From: Halopseudomonas pelagia CL-AP6
GTDB lineage: Bacteria > Pseudomonadota > Gammaproteobacteria > Pseudomonadales > Pseudomonadaceae
Reading direction: 5' to 3'
Assembly: GCF_000410875.1 (NCBI RefSeq)
Contig: NZ_AROI01000029.1
Coordinates: 1 to 38,934 of the forward strand
Length of the DNA: 38,934 bases
This document shows, piece by piece, positions 9,299 to 17,764 of the stretch. Every line of letters starts with the position of its first letter. Positions within the stretch are counted from its first letter, which is position 1. Both the position numbers and the translations under genes were made by a program. Under the pieces are notes generated by a model, which saw only the letters and a program-made list of their open reading frames with translations, did not search any database and was not told the DNA's origin.

Positions 9299-10864
9299 AT
9301 GTCCAACATAAGTCGTAGGAAGTTTCTGAAAGGGGCAACACTGGCGGGCGCTGCGGCCATGGCATGGCGGGTTAATCCCGACTTTCTGATGTCGTCAGCC
9401 TATGCCGCAGAAGGCAGGAGTCTTACCTTTTACTCCGCTGAAAATTTGACGGGTAATTGGGATCCTTCTTCGCACAGTACCTTGGCTCAGATGAATCTGG
9501 AGAGCTTCATTTTCGGCACGTTGACTCGTGCGCCAATGACCGTGGACAACCCGTCCGAGCTGCGGATGGAATTGGCGGAGTCGCTGGAAAACATTGATCG
9601 GCATACGCTTGAGATCAAACTCAAACAGGGTATCAGTTTTCATGATGGTCAGCCCTTCACAGCCAGGGACGTCAAGGCTACTTTCGAGTATGCGTCGCGT
9701 CCGGATCGCCCCGCAGCGAACTACCCCGGTGTGTGCACGGTTGAGATCATTGACGACTACACCTGTCGGATAAACACCAGTGAAGCTGATTATCCCGCGA
9801 GCCTATATCTGCTGCTGTCTTCATTCCTGCCGATCATGTGCGCGGAAGATATCGAAGCTGGCAGATTGTCGAGCAAGCCTAATGGTACTGGTCCTTTCCG
9901 GTTCGTGGAGCAGCGTGGCAACAACTCTGTGCTCGCAGCGTTCGAGGGCTACTATCTGGGCAAGCCAAAAATTCCCGAACTGAATTTTGTATTTGTCGGT
10001 GACTCCAACACGCGGGTCATGGCTCTGCTGAATGGTGAGGCAGATCTGATCGAGCGCCTGGAGCCCGAGCAGATAAGCACCATCCAGGGTCGCGCGGATC
10101 TTGCCTTGCACAAGCTAGTTTCGGTGGAAAACAAGTACTTGTGGTTCCGCTGCTCCAAACCACCATTCAATGATCAACGTTTACGTTTGGCCGTTTGTCA
10201 TGCGATTGACCGAGATATGATCAATGAGATCATGGGCGAAGCAGGGCATCCCTGCGCCTCGCATATATCGCCGGTCAAGTTCGGCTACGCCGATGTGCCG
10301 GATTACCCGGAATTTGATCCTGCGAGATGTCAGGAGTTGCTTGCCGAGGCGGGATTCCCGAACGGTCAGGGCTTGCCGCCTCTGGACTACATAACGTCCG
10401 TGGGTTTTTACCCGAAAACCCAGGAGTACGGCGAAATGATCACCGCCATGCTTCAGGCCCAGGGCTTCCCTGTCACGCTCAATGTGATGGAAGTGGCGGC
10501 GTGGAACGAGCGGCTTTATGACCGACCTGGTGGTGGGCCGGGCCACATGATTGATTGCGGTTGGGCTTCAGGCTCTCCAGAGCCGGATCTGGTCCTGCGT
10601 ACGCACTTCCACTCGAGCTCCAAACGCATCACGGGTATCGAGGATGCTGAAATTGATGCGGCGCTGGACAAGGAGCAGGGCATAGAGTCGCTCGAAGAGC
10701 GGGAAAAGGTGATCCAGACCGAAACCTTGCCTTTGATTGCGGCCAAAGCGCCTTCATATGCACTTTTCACCTCAGTGTTTTTTCATGGCATGCGGGCTGA
10801 TCTTCAGGGCTTGTTCATCTATCCCAACGGACAGATGAACGCGAGCCAAGCCGCTTTCGTCTGA
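9299..10864 (+). CDS. ABC transporter substrate-binding protein, family 5 (peptide/opine type), Tat-exported
   Basis: 521-residue periplasmic binding protein of the DppA/OppA class. The N-terminus carries a twin-arginine signal (SRRKFLKG, residues 5-12) followed by a weak hydrophobic stretch and a 'SAYAAE' cleavage region near residue 37, so it is exported folded. Family landmarks include 'GISFHDGQPFTARDVKATFEY', 'NGTGPFRFVE' and 'RLAVCHAIDRD'. Family 5 proteins bind peptides, opines, nickel chelates, sugars or other small solutes, so substrate is open. SD AGAGGAA lies 5' of the ATG. Between it and the first permease is a stable hairpin, typical of operons that make excess binding protein. 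Confidence 0.93.
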   Translation: MSNISRRKFLKGATLAGAAAMAWRVNPDFLMSSAYAAEGRSLTFYSAENLTGNWDPSSHSTLAQMNLESFIFGTLTRAPMTVDNPSELRMELAESLENIDRHTLEIKLKQGISFHDGQPFTARDVKATFEYASRPDRPAANYPGVCTVEIIDDYTCRINTSEADYPASLYLLLSSFLPIMCAEDIEAGRLSSKPNGTGPFRFVEQRGNNSVLAAFEGYYLGKPKIPELNFVFVGDSNTRVMALLNGEADLIERLEPEQISTIQGRADLALHKLVSVENKYLWFRCSKPPFNDQRLRLAVCHAIDRDMINEIMGEAGHPCASHISPVKFGYADVPDYPEFDPARCQELLAEAGFPNGQGLPPLDYITSVGFYPKTQEYGEMITAMLQAQGFPVTLNVMEVAAWNERLYDRPGGGPGHMIDCGWASGSPEPDLVLRTHFHSSSKRITGIEDAEIDAALDKEQGIESLEEREKVIQTETLPLIAAKAPSYALFTSVFFHGMRADLQGLFIYPNGQMNASQAAFV

Positions 10865-10875
10865 GCAACACAGCC

Positions 10876-10897
10876 TTCCCGCCTGCCAGGGCGGGGA
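10876..10897 (+). other. Intra-operon hairpin after the binding-protein gene
   Basis: Eight-pair stem (TTCCCGCC at 10876-10883 with GGCGGGGA at 10890-10897, one G-T pair) around a 6-base loop, 12 bases after the binding-protein stop. There is no T run, so it is unlikely to be a full terminator; it more probably protects the upstream mRNA from 3' decay and gives higher binding-protein than permease expression. Confidence 0.5.
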
Positions 10898-10929
10898 GGT
10901 TACACAATCAACGGTTAGAGGTGAGCACA

Positions 10930-11910
10930 GTGCAGCACTTGTATTACCTGAGCAAAAGATTGGGCCAGGGCGTAATAATCATATTGGTAGTGTCCTTCCT
11001 GATTTTCACGCTGCTGCGAGTGATGTCAGGGGACCCTGTGCGGTTGATTGTCGGCGGTATGGCTCCGGATCATGTTGTTGAAGAAGTGGCCGAACAGCTG
11101 GGCTTGCGAGATCCGATGCTGATCCAGTATGGCCGCTATCTGAAAGGGCTGCTCCAGGGCGATATGGGGCAATCGTTCATTCGTCCGAAGAGTGGGGCGA
11201 CCATGGGCGGAGCTGCATTCGACGATCCGACGCGCAGCGAGCGGGCCGAGGTGGCAGGCCTGATCGCGAGCGCCTTGCCCTTTACCCTGCAGTTGGCCGG
11301 GCTGGCTTTGCTGCTGGCCCTGGTGGTGTCGTTGTTGCTGGGTATCCCGGCCGGGCTTAATCCTGGCAAATGGCAGGACAAGCTGGCGTTCTTTACTGGA
11401 TCGACCTTTGTCTCACTACCCAATTTCTGGTTGGGCATTGTTCTTATTCTGGTCTTGTCTATTCAGCTTAATCTCATGCCGGCCATTGGTTACCGCAATT
11501 TCCACTACACATGGCTGCCAGCCATTGTGCTTGCGGTAGAGATTATTCCCTTTATCACCCGGACGCTTTCGGTTTCGATCGCCGAGATCATGACCAAACC
11601 TTTTATTGCTGCGGCTTCTGCTCGCGGTATAGGACGCAAACGGATCATCTATGGCCATGCTCTACGCAATGCAAGCATTCCGGTACTCAATCTGCTGGGT
11701 ATTCAGTTATCTACGCTGATTGGCGGGGTGCTCGTCGTCGAGTTCATTTTTGATTATCCGGGGCTGGGTTTGCTCACTATCCAAGCTGTTCTTCAACGGG
11801 ATTTTCCGCTGATTCAAGGCATAGCCATCATGACGGCCGTGATCTTTGTGTGCATCAACATCGTAGTGGACTTTATCGCCGTACTTATCGACCCCCGTCT
11901 GGACCATTGA
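10930..11910 (+). CDS. ABC transporter permease, DppB/OppB type
   Basis: 326-residue inner-membrane permease of the binding-protein-dependent class. An N-terminal TM (about 'GVIIILVVSFLIFTLL') precedes the usual 'SGDPVRLIVGG' segment, four or five more membrane segments follow, and the EAA loop is 'ARGIGRKRIIYGHALRNA', the ATPase contact. An in-frame GTG at 10921 also exists, but the GTG at 10930 sits six bases after GAGGTGA, an excellent SD, so 10930 is chosen. The loop between 'GDMGQSFIRP' and the next TM is about 20 residues longer than in DppB ('GGAAFDDPTRSERAE'). The next permease starts one base after its stop. Confidence 0.93.
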   Translation: MQHLYYLSKRLGQGVIIILVVSFLIFTLLRVMSGDPVRLIVGGMAPDHVVEEVAEQLGLRDPMLIQYGRYLKGLLQGDMGQSFIRPKSGATMGGAAFDDPTRSERAEVAGLIASALPFTLQLAGLALLLALVVSLLLGIPAGLNPGKWQDKLAFFTGSTFVSLPNFWLGIVLILVLSIQLNLMPAIGYRNFHYTWLPAIVLAVEIIPFITRTLSVSIAEIMTKPFIAAASARGIGRKRIIYGHALRNASIPVLNLLGIQLSTLIGGVLVVEFIFDYPGLGLLTIQAVLQRDFPLIQGIAIMTAVIFVCINIVVDFIAVLIDPRLDH

Positions 11911-11911
11911 T

Positions 11912-12844
11912 ATGAACAGTTCCGAATTGAGCGCCAGTGCTACGAACGCGTCGGCAACCCCAATTACGCCTAAGGTCTACCTGTCACCGGCCAGGCAGAT
12001 TCTAGGTCTGGCCTTGAGCTCCTGGGGCGGGCGAATCGGCTTGTTGATATTTCTTTTCATGACCATCGGTTGTCTGGTCTATCCCGCGTTGTCGGGGATC
12101 GATCCCGTAGCGATGAACATTCAAGCGCGTTTTCTTCCGCCGCTGGGTTTTGAAGGTAGCAGTTGGGCGCACCCCCTGGGTACGGATCAGCTGGGGCGCG
12201 ATATGCTGGTGCGAGCGTGTATTGGCTTGCGCTATTCGCTGTTGATCGGGATCTGCACTGTAGTACTGATGCTGCTGATTGGCTGCGTACTTGGCACCGT
12301 AGCGGGTTTCAAGGGCGGCTGGACTGACACCATCATCATGCGGCTGACCGATGTTCAGCTGTCAATTCCCATGATCATTCTGGCCATCGCAGTGCTGGGC
12401 TCCTCCCGACCCAGTGTGCCGGCGATCATTGTTGTGCTGGCGTTATCCGGTTGGCCGCTTTATTCGCGCGTCGTGCGCAGCGCAGCGCTGGCTGAACGTA
12501 ACCGGGATTACGTACTCAGCGCCCGCATCCTCGGAGCCTCGGACTGGCGAATCATCGGCCTGTTGGTGGTGCCCAATATTATTCCTCCAGTGCTGTTTGT
12601 CGCCGTTCTTGATATCGCGCGCATGGTGATTTTCGAGTCCATTCTCGGCTTTCTCGGTCTGGGTGTTCAGCCCCCTACACCGACCTTTGGCAATGTGATT
12701 GCCGACGGCCGCAAATACCTTATCAACGCATGGTGGATCGCGACCACACCAGGTGTGCTGCTAGTGCTGATTCTGACCAGTATCAATCTGATGGGGTCTG
12801 CTCTGGAACGAGCGCGTAATCGGGTGTATGGAGGCCAATTGTGA
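11912..12844 (+). CDS. ABC transporter permease, DppC/OppC type
   Basis: 310-residue partner permease. A long polar N-terminus of about 30 residues precedes TM1 ('IGLLIFLFMTIGCLVYP'). The hallmark 'HPLGTDQLGRDMLVRACIGLR' follows at about residue 85, then the transmembrane domain with EAA loop 'ARILGASDWRIIGLLVVPN'. It forms the heterodimeric channel with the preceding permease. Start ATG lies one base after the previous stop, and its stop overlaps the ATPase GTG start by four bases, so the three genes are translationally coupled. Confidence 0.94.
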   Translation: MNSSELSASATNASATPITPKVYLSPARQILGLALSSWGGRIGLLIFLFMTIGCLVYPALSGIDPVAMNIQARFLPPLGFEGSSWAHPLGTDQLGRDMLVRACIGLRYSLLIGICTVVLMLLIGCVLGTVAGFKGGWTDTIIMRLTDVQLSIPMIILAIAVLGSSRPSVPAIIVVLALSGWPLYSRVVRSAALAERNRDYVLSARILGASDWRIIGLLVVPNIIPPVLFVAVLDIARMVIFESILGFLGLGVQPPTPTFGNVIADGRKYLINAWWIATTPGVLLVLILTSINLMGSALERARNRVYGGQL

Positions 12845-14664
12845 AAACGCTGAATCCGGTAGTAGTTCAGGGTCTCGGCATTCAGACCAGGCAGCCCGAA
12901 GGGCGCAGGCTGATACAGGACATATCCCTGCGTATAGAACCAGGCCGTATCCTGGCGATCATTGGTGAAAGCGGCACCGGCAAGACGGTACTGGCCAGGT
13001 GTCTGGCCGGGTGGTTGCCCGCCGGGCTGGATATCGCCAGTGGCAGTATCTCTGTCGGGGGTGAACAGTTCAGTGGCGCCAACCTCCCGGACATGAGCAA
13101 GTTGCGTGGTCGAAGCATCGGTTATGTGGGGGGAGACCCCAACAATGCTCTGGATCCTACATTACCCGTGGGGCAGCAATTGATCGAAAAGCTCAGGGCG
13201 GTCAAAAGCGGCGTGAGCAAGCACACCGCCCGGCAGCAGGTACTGGATCTGTTGCATGACGTGCGCATTCCTTCGCCGGAAGCACGTATGGAGGAGTATC
13301 CCTTCCAGTTCAGCGGCGGCATGCTGCAGCGAGTCATGATAGTAGACGCTCTGCTGGGGGAACCGGCGTTTCTGATTGCAGACAATATTACTCAGCCGCT
13401 GGACGTAACCATTGGTGCGCAAATACTCCGATTGATGCGTCGTGTGGCCCTTGAGCACAACACCGCGATTCTGTATCTGACCAATTCCCCCGCCATCGCC
13501 CGTGATGTGGCCGACGATATCGCTGTGCTTGCTGATACCCGGCTGGTTGAGCAGGCGCCTAGCGCAGTACTGGTCAAGCAACCGCAGCATGAGGCTACGC
13601 TACGCCTGATTGCGCAGCAGCCGGGTATCTGGAGCGCATCATCACCCCGTCGCGACAAGGTTCACGAAGTCCGTCGACCGTCCATGGCAGTGCTGGATGT
13701 GGCGCAGACTTACTATCATCGCAAGCGTGCGGTGCAGGCGGTTCGCCAAGCCACCTTTGACGTTTTCCCCGGCGAAAACTTTGCTCTAGTCGGAGAGTCC
13801 GGGTGCGGAAAATCAACATTGACGCGGATGCTTTCCTGGCTGGAAAAGCCTGAACGGGGAGACATTGAATTATTCGGCACTTCACTGTCGTCGCAAAGCC
13901 GCAAGCAAATTACGGCCTTGCGCAAGGATTTTCAGCTGTTGCTGCAAGACCCGTTTAACTCGTTGCCACCACGCATGACGGTCGGCCGGATGATCGCTGA
14001 GTCGCTGCTGATTCATGGGGGTGTGGCAAAACAGGAGGTACGCCGCAGGGTGTTGGAGACCATGCAGGAGGTTGGGCTAGACAGTGACCTGCATGACCAA
14101 CTGGCCATTGGGCTCAATGGCGCACAACGCCAGAGGATTGCCATCGCCAGGGCGCTTATTCTCGAGCCCAAGTTGATTATTCTGGACGAGACACTGAGTT
14201 CGCTGGATCCCGGCGAGCAACAGAAACTTCTGCAGTTGTTTGATCGTCTGCAGCAGGCCCATGATCTGACTTACATTTTTATCTCCCACGATCTGGCGAT
14301 GGTGCGCCGCAGTTGTGACCGCATCGCCGTTATGTACCTGGGGGAAATAGTCGAGATCGCAGATAACCAAACGTTGTTCAACAACCCTGCTCATCCCTAT
14401 ACCCGTGCGCTGTTGAGTGCGGTCGCGACCCTGGAATCCAATCCGTTTGATCCTCGTGAGCACCTGCTTGAGGGCGAGCCTCCAAGCCCCATCGATATTC
14501 CGGATGGCTGCGCATTTCGCTCACGCTGTCCGGTCGCGTTGCCAGTCTGTGCGCAGGTATCACCGCTACTGCTGAAGCGTGCCGGGCAGCCGGGTTTCGT
14601 CGCCTGCCACAACAGCGAGTGTGCTCAGGAGCGGGTAGAAATGATCGCCAGGAGCGAGGCATGA
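12841..14664 (+). CDS. Fused double ATP-binding protein of the peptide-type ABC importer, with one degenerate ATP site
   Basis: 607 residues with two nucleotide-binding domains in one chain, equivalent to DppD plus DppF. NBD1 has Walker A G42-ESGTGK48-T and signature F157-SGG, but the Q-loop Gln is Gly (G98), the catalytic Glu after Walker B is Asn (D181-N182) and the H-loop His is Asn (N215). NBD2 keeps Walker A (K324), Q369, D449-E450 and H483, but its signature is L425-N-G-A-Q instead of LSGGQ. In the closed dimer this makes one consensus site (NBD2 Walker motifs with NBD1 signature) and one degenerate site. The C-terminus has the oligopeptide-ABC Cys motif (C557, C563, C570, C589), associated in some OppD/DppD proteins with an iron-sulfur cluster. 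The GTG start overlaps the permease stop and follows GGAGG. Confidence 0.93.
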   Translation: MKTLNPVVVQGLGIQTRQPEGRRLIQDISLRIEPGRILAIIGESGTGKTVLARCLAGWLPAGLDIASGSISVGGEQFSGANLPDMSKLRGRSIGYVGGDPNNALDPTLPVGQQLIEKLRAVKSGVSKHTARQQVLDLLHDVRIPSPEARMEEYPFQFSGGMLQRVMIVDALLGEPAFLIADNITQPLDVTIGAQILRLMRRVALEHNTAILYLTNSPAIARDVADDIAVLADTRLVEQAPSAVLVKQPQHEATLRLIAQQPGIWSASSPRRDKVHEVRRPSMAVLDVAQTYYHRKRAVQAVRQATFDVFPGENFALVGESGCGKSTLTRMLSWLEKPERGDIELFGTSLSSQSRKQITALRKDFQLLLQDPFNSLPPRMTVGRMIAESLLIHGGVAKQEVRRRVLETMQEVGLDSDLHDQLAIGLNGAQRQRIAIARALILEPKLIILDETLSSLDPGEQQKLLQLFDRLQQAHDLTYIFISHDLAMVRRSCDRIAVMYLGEIVEIADNQTLFNNPAHPYTRALLSAVATLESNPFDPREHLLEGEPPSPIDIPDGCAFRSRCPVALPVCAQVSPLLLKRAGQPGFVACHNSECAQERVEMIARSEA

Positions 14665-14768
14665 GCCTGCGTCTGGACAGGGTCACAGACACGCCCCTAC
14701 CTGACTTCGGCAGGGTGATCAGTCAGACTGGATGCTTTTCCCTCATATGGAGCAAAGCATCATGTTGA
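14661..14768 (+). CDS. Possible 35-residue small ORF bridging the ATPase and deoR-type genes
   Basis: The ATG at 14661 overlaps the ATPase stop as ATGA and has GGAG six bases upstream; the frame stays open for 35 codons (starting MSLRLDRVTDTPLPDF) and stops at 14766-14768, inside the first codons of the DeoR-family gene. No similarity recognised and no signal peptide. The junctions at both ends look like a translational relay from the ATPase to the regulator; it could instead be the remnant of a longer gene, or chance. Confidence 0.35.
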   Translation: MSLRLDRVTDTPLPDFGRVISQTGCFSLIWSKASC

Positions 14769-15520
14769 ATCAACCGCGTCTGGACGAAATCATGCGCCGC
14801 CTTAATGGCTTGCAGCGTGTGCTGGTAACAGATCTGGCGGCAGAACTGCATGTGTCAGACGAGACGATTCGACGTGATCTCAAGCATCTTGAGGAAATTG
14901 GCAAGTTACGGCGCATCCATGGCGGGGCCATTCTTCCGCGCCTGAATGTAGAGCAGCCGTTGTATGTGCGTAGCAAAATCAAGCCGAGAGCCAAAGCGCA
15001 GGTCGCCCAGGCCGCGCTCGGTCTCATCCGTGAGGGAATGTCACTGTTCCTGGATACGGGCACCACGACGCAGGCGCTGGCCACCCGGCTGACTCAGTTT
15101 CAGCAGCTGAACGTATTTACCAACTCACTGGATATCGCTCAGATACTCACGCAACAAAGCGAGAGCAGAGTAGTGCTGGTGCCCGGTGAAGTTCGCCGCA
15201 ACGACAATGCATTGATAGGGCCGCATACGCTCGAGTTCGTCAGTCAGTTCCATTTCGATATCGTGTTCATGGGTATCGGCGCGATTGATCTCAAGCTCGG
15301 CTTTATGGATTACGAAGAGCCTGAGGCTCTGCTGCGCAGGTGCCTGGTCAAACAATGCCAGCGCAGCGTGATTCTCGCCGACGAGGGCAAATTCGATCGC
15401 AAGACATTCGTCAAAACCCTGCCGTTTAGCGGCATAAACACCCTGGTCAGCAATAAACCACTATCAGGCGATTACCAAACCTGTCTGGAGAAAGCGCATG
15501 TCGAGGTTATTATCCCATGA
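14762..15520 (+). CDS. DeoR-family transcriptional regulator
   Basis: 252-residue regulator. N-terminal HTH: 'RLDEIMRRLNG...VLVTDLAAELHVSDETIRRDLKHLEEIGKLRRIHGGAI', the DeoR signature. The C-terminal DeoRC sensor domain shows the 'LFLDTGTTTQALATRL' loop and 'SVILADEGKFDRKTF', the sugar-phosphate-isomerase-like fold that senses phosphorylated ligands. In-frame ATGs at 14732 and 14747 exist; 14762 is chosen for the GGAG at 14749-14752 and because it gives the usual family N-terminus. It sits in the middle of the cluster it presumably controls. By family knowledge, its inducer is likely a phosphorylated small molecule, which fits the two kinases and phosphatase encoded downstream. Confidence 0.93.
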   Translation: MLNQPRLDEIMRRLNGLQRVLVTDLAAELHVSDETIRRDLKHLEEIGKLRRIHGGAILPRLNVEQPLYVRSKIKPRAKAQVAQAALGLIREGMSLFLDTGTTTQALATRLTQFQQLNVFTNSLDIAQILTQQSESRVVLVPGEVRRNDNALIGPHTLEFVSQFHFDIVFMGIGAIDLKLGFMDYEEPEALLRRCLVKQCQRSVILADEGKFDRKTFVKTLPFSGINTLVSNKPLSGDYQTCLEKAHVEVIIP

Positions 15521-16802
15521 ACCCTTTATCGCCCATTCATTACTAGTTAAACAGTTTCAACAGCTCTTCAGCGCTAGTTCAGAGCTGGGCGCCACGCCCG
15601 CTGGCGGTTTGCACCGATTGGCTGCCTCCTATGAAGACGGATTGGCGCGTGATCATCTCAAAGCATGGATGCAGGATCAGCAGCTCGACGTTCGTATTGA
15701 TTCGGTAGGCAATCTTTTTGGTCTGGCGACCTTTAACCCGGGCGCCCCATACATCCTTTGCGGTTCTCATCTTGATAGCCAGCCGACAGCTGGCAGGTTT
15801 GACGGTGCCTACGGGGTTATTGCGGGCGCTGTGGCGGTGGCAGCATTGGCAGAAGAATTCCGTCAGCAGCGTATTACGCCACAATTCAATCTGGGTGTGG
15901 TCAATTGGACGAATGAGGAAGGTGCTCGCTATCAACCCAGTTTGATTGGCAGCAGTGTATTTACCGGCTCGCTTGCAGCGGTTGACGCGCTAGCTATAGA
16001 GGACGGGGATGGCATTGCATTAGGCAGCGCCTTGGAATCCATCGGCTACCAGGGTGAAAGCGCCGTGACTCTTCCCCTGGCGGCTTATGTTGAAATTCAT
16101 GTCGAACAGGGCACTGACCTGACAGAGAATCATCAGGCGATAGGTGTCGTTCGCAATACGTGGGCGGCACTCAAGCTGACTCTGTGTTTCGAGGGTTATC
16201 AGGCGCATACCGGTCCTACACCCATGATCGAGCGGCAGGACGCGCTATTGGCAGCAGCTCATGCGATCACGTTCGCCCGAGAATTGGCTGATGAATTTCC
16301 GCGGCGCTTGCACAGTTCCGTAGGGCGTATGGAGGTGTATCCAAATTCGCCCAATGTGGTTCCCTCCCGAGTGACTGCTTATGTCGAGTTTCGCTCTCAG
16401 GAGCAGGATTTACTGACTAAAGTGCTGAACCGATTCGATGCACGAATTGCCCAGATCGCCCAACAGACGAACACTGCTTACCAGGTGCTCAGCCGCCAAC
16501 TGCGCAACAGCATCGTGATGGACAACCGGCTCGCCGAGCTCGCGCACAAGGTATGTGAAGAGCTGGGACTGCCCTCTGCCGACAGCACCACGGTGGCGGG
16601 ACATGACGCCGTTAACATATCCAGGGTTGCACCCTCTCTGCTTCTATTCGTCCCGAGCCGCGATGGTATTGCCCATAACGAGGCGGAGTTCACTACGGAT
16701 CAAGACTTGCATAACGGACTTTACACGCTGTCTAGCCTATTGCGTTGTGCCAGCCTCGGACGCGGCTTGACTGGCAAAGCAAATACTGACGACCGACCCT
16801 AA
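15498..16802 (+). CDS. M20-family Zn-dependent amidohydrolase (N-carbamoyl amino acid hydrolase/allantoate amidohydrolase type)
   Basis: 434-residue metal-dependent amidohydrolase of the HyuC/AllC/beta-ureidopropionase group. Metal-site motifs in order: H91 in 'CGSHLDSQPTAGRFDGAYG' with D102, the 'NEEGARY' glutamates (E140, E141), H201 in 'EIHVEQG' and a C-terminal His in 'GIAHNEAE'. The family cleaves the carbamoyl or ureido C-N bond, or the amide of acyl-amino acids. The start overlaps the DeoR-family gene by 23 bases; GGAGAA lies 5 bases before the ATG, and no later start gives the family N-terminus. With the amidase at 7791 it provides a second C-N hydrolase in the same unit, suggesting a substrate with an amide or ureide group. 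Cytoplasmic. Confidence 0.92.
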   Translation: MSRLLSHEPFIAHSLLVKQFQQLFSASSELGATPAGGLHRLAASYEDGLARDHLKAWMQDQQLDVRIDSVGNLFGLATFNPGAPYILCGSHLDSQPTAGRFDGAYGVIAGAVAVAALAEEFRQQRITPQFNLGVVNWTNEEGARYQPSLIGSSVFTGSLAAVDALAIEDGDGIALGSALESIGYQGESAVTLPLAAYVEIHVEQGTDLTENHQAIGVVRNTWAALKLTLCFEGYQAHTGPTPMIERQDALLAAAHAITFARELADEFPRRLHSSVGRMEVYPNSPNVVPSRVTAYVEFRSQEQDLLTKVLNRFDARIAQIAQQTNTAYQVLSRQLRNSIVMDNRLAELAHKVCEELGLPSADSTTVAGHDAVNISRVAPSLLLFVPSRDGIAHNEAEFTTDQDLHNGLYTLSSLLRCASLGRGLTGKANTDDRP

Positions 16803-16815
16803 GGACATTTCATTC

Positions 16816-17751
16816 ATGACCGATCAGCTTTTGCAAGAACGCCTTGAACGAGGTTTGGGCCAGCATATGCTTGTGCTTGATGCGCCTGCAGCGCCGGGTA
16901 CCACTGCTGTTGCGTCGCCCTTGAGATTGGCGACCGAGTGGGCTGGCTATCAACTCAGCATTGGCGGCAAAGCTTATTATGCCAAGGTATTGCATGAAGA
17001 TATGCGCGATTGGATTGATCCGCGGAAAGTAATTGAGGTGAGCCATATTGCTGCCGCCCAGGGCGTCACGCCGATGCTTCGTTGCAGCGCTGCGGATGAG
17101 GCCGTAATGATCTTTTCCGGTCTATCGCCACAATGGCATTGGGCCAAGGTGTCGGACATTGCTGCAGTGGATCGTCTGGGCCAACTGCTGGAGCTGAAAA
17201 AAACACTTCATCAGGGCGGTAAGGCCAGCTTTTTCCTGACGCCCATCGAGGATATCCGTTGGCTACTGGACCGGTGCCGGGAGCATGCGGTGCCGTTGCC
17301 AAAAGATGCTGACTGGCTGTCGACCTGCGCCGCGATGGCAGCGCAGGCCATTGATGCCGCGGGCTATGACAGGGTTACCGTTCACGGGGATGGCGTAGCC
17401 AGCAATGTGCTGATTGGGCCCGATCAGAGTATGCAGTTGATCGATTTTGACCGCGCAGGTCTGTTCGACCCTTGGCATGACCTTGCTACCACCCTGAATG
17501 AGCTGTACCAGTTTGAAAGCGAATGGCGGCAAGGCATCGAGATATGGGCCGGACAGTGTCGGGAAGAAGACTATGCGCGTTGTCGTTTACATGCCTTTTT
17601 AGATGACTGGCTCTGGACGCTGTGGGGGTTCTGGGCTGGAGAGACATCATCAAGGAATGTCGAGTTTTCCAAAGTGGGTCAGTGGACGCTGCTGCGTTGC
17701 AGGGATGCGGTAGCTGACTCTCGATTTGAAAGCTGGCTTCGTCAGGTCTGA
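16816..17751 (+). CDS. APH/choline kinase-like phosphotransferase 1
   Basis: 311-residue small-molecule kinase of the APH/choline kinase fold. The catalytic loop is H190-G-D192-x4-N197 ('VHGDGVASN'), the metal-binding motif D210-F-D ('LIDFDRAG'). A lysine in 'YYAKVLH' near residue 57 is the likely ATP-contact Lys. The family phosphorylates hydroxyls of choline, ethanolamine, thiamine, homoserine or aminoglycosides; nothing points specifically to antibiotic resistance. AAGGA lies upstream of the ATG. It is followed after 13 bases by a second kinase of exactly the same length with catalytic residues at the same positions, and both end in similar 'W-L-R/Q-Q-V' tails. Confidence 0.85.
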   Translation: MTDQLLQERLERGLGQHMLVLDAPAAPGTTAVASPLRLATEWAGYQLSIGGKAYYAKVLHEDMRDWIDPRKVIEVSHIAAAQGVTPMLRCSAADEAVMIFSGLSPQWHWAKVSDIAAVDRLGQLLELKKTLHQGGKASFFLTPIEDIRWLLDRCREHAVPLPKDADWLSTCAAMAAQAIDAAGYDRVTVHGDGVASNVLIGPDQSMQLIDFDRAGLFDPWHDLATTLNELYQFESEWRQGIEIWAGQCREEDYARCRLHAFLDDWLWTLWGFWAGETSSRNVEFSKVGQWTLLRCRDAVADSRFESWLRQV

Positions 17752-17764
17752 GAAGGAGATCGCT

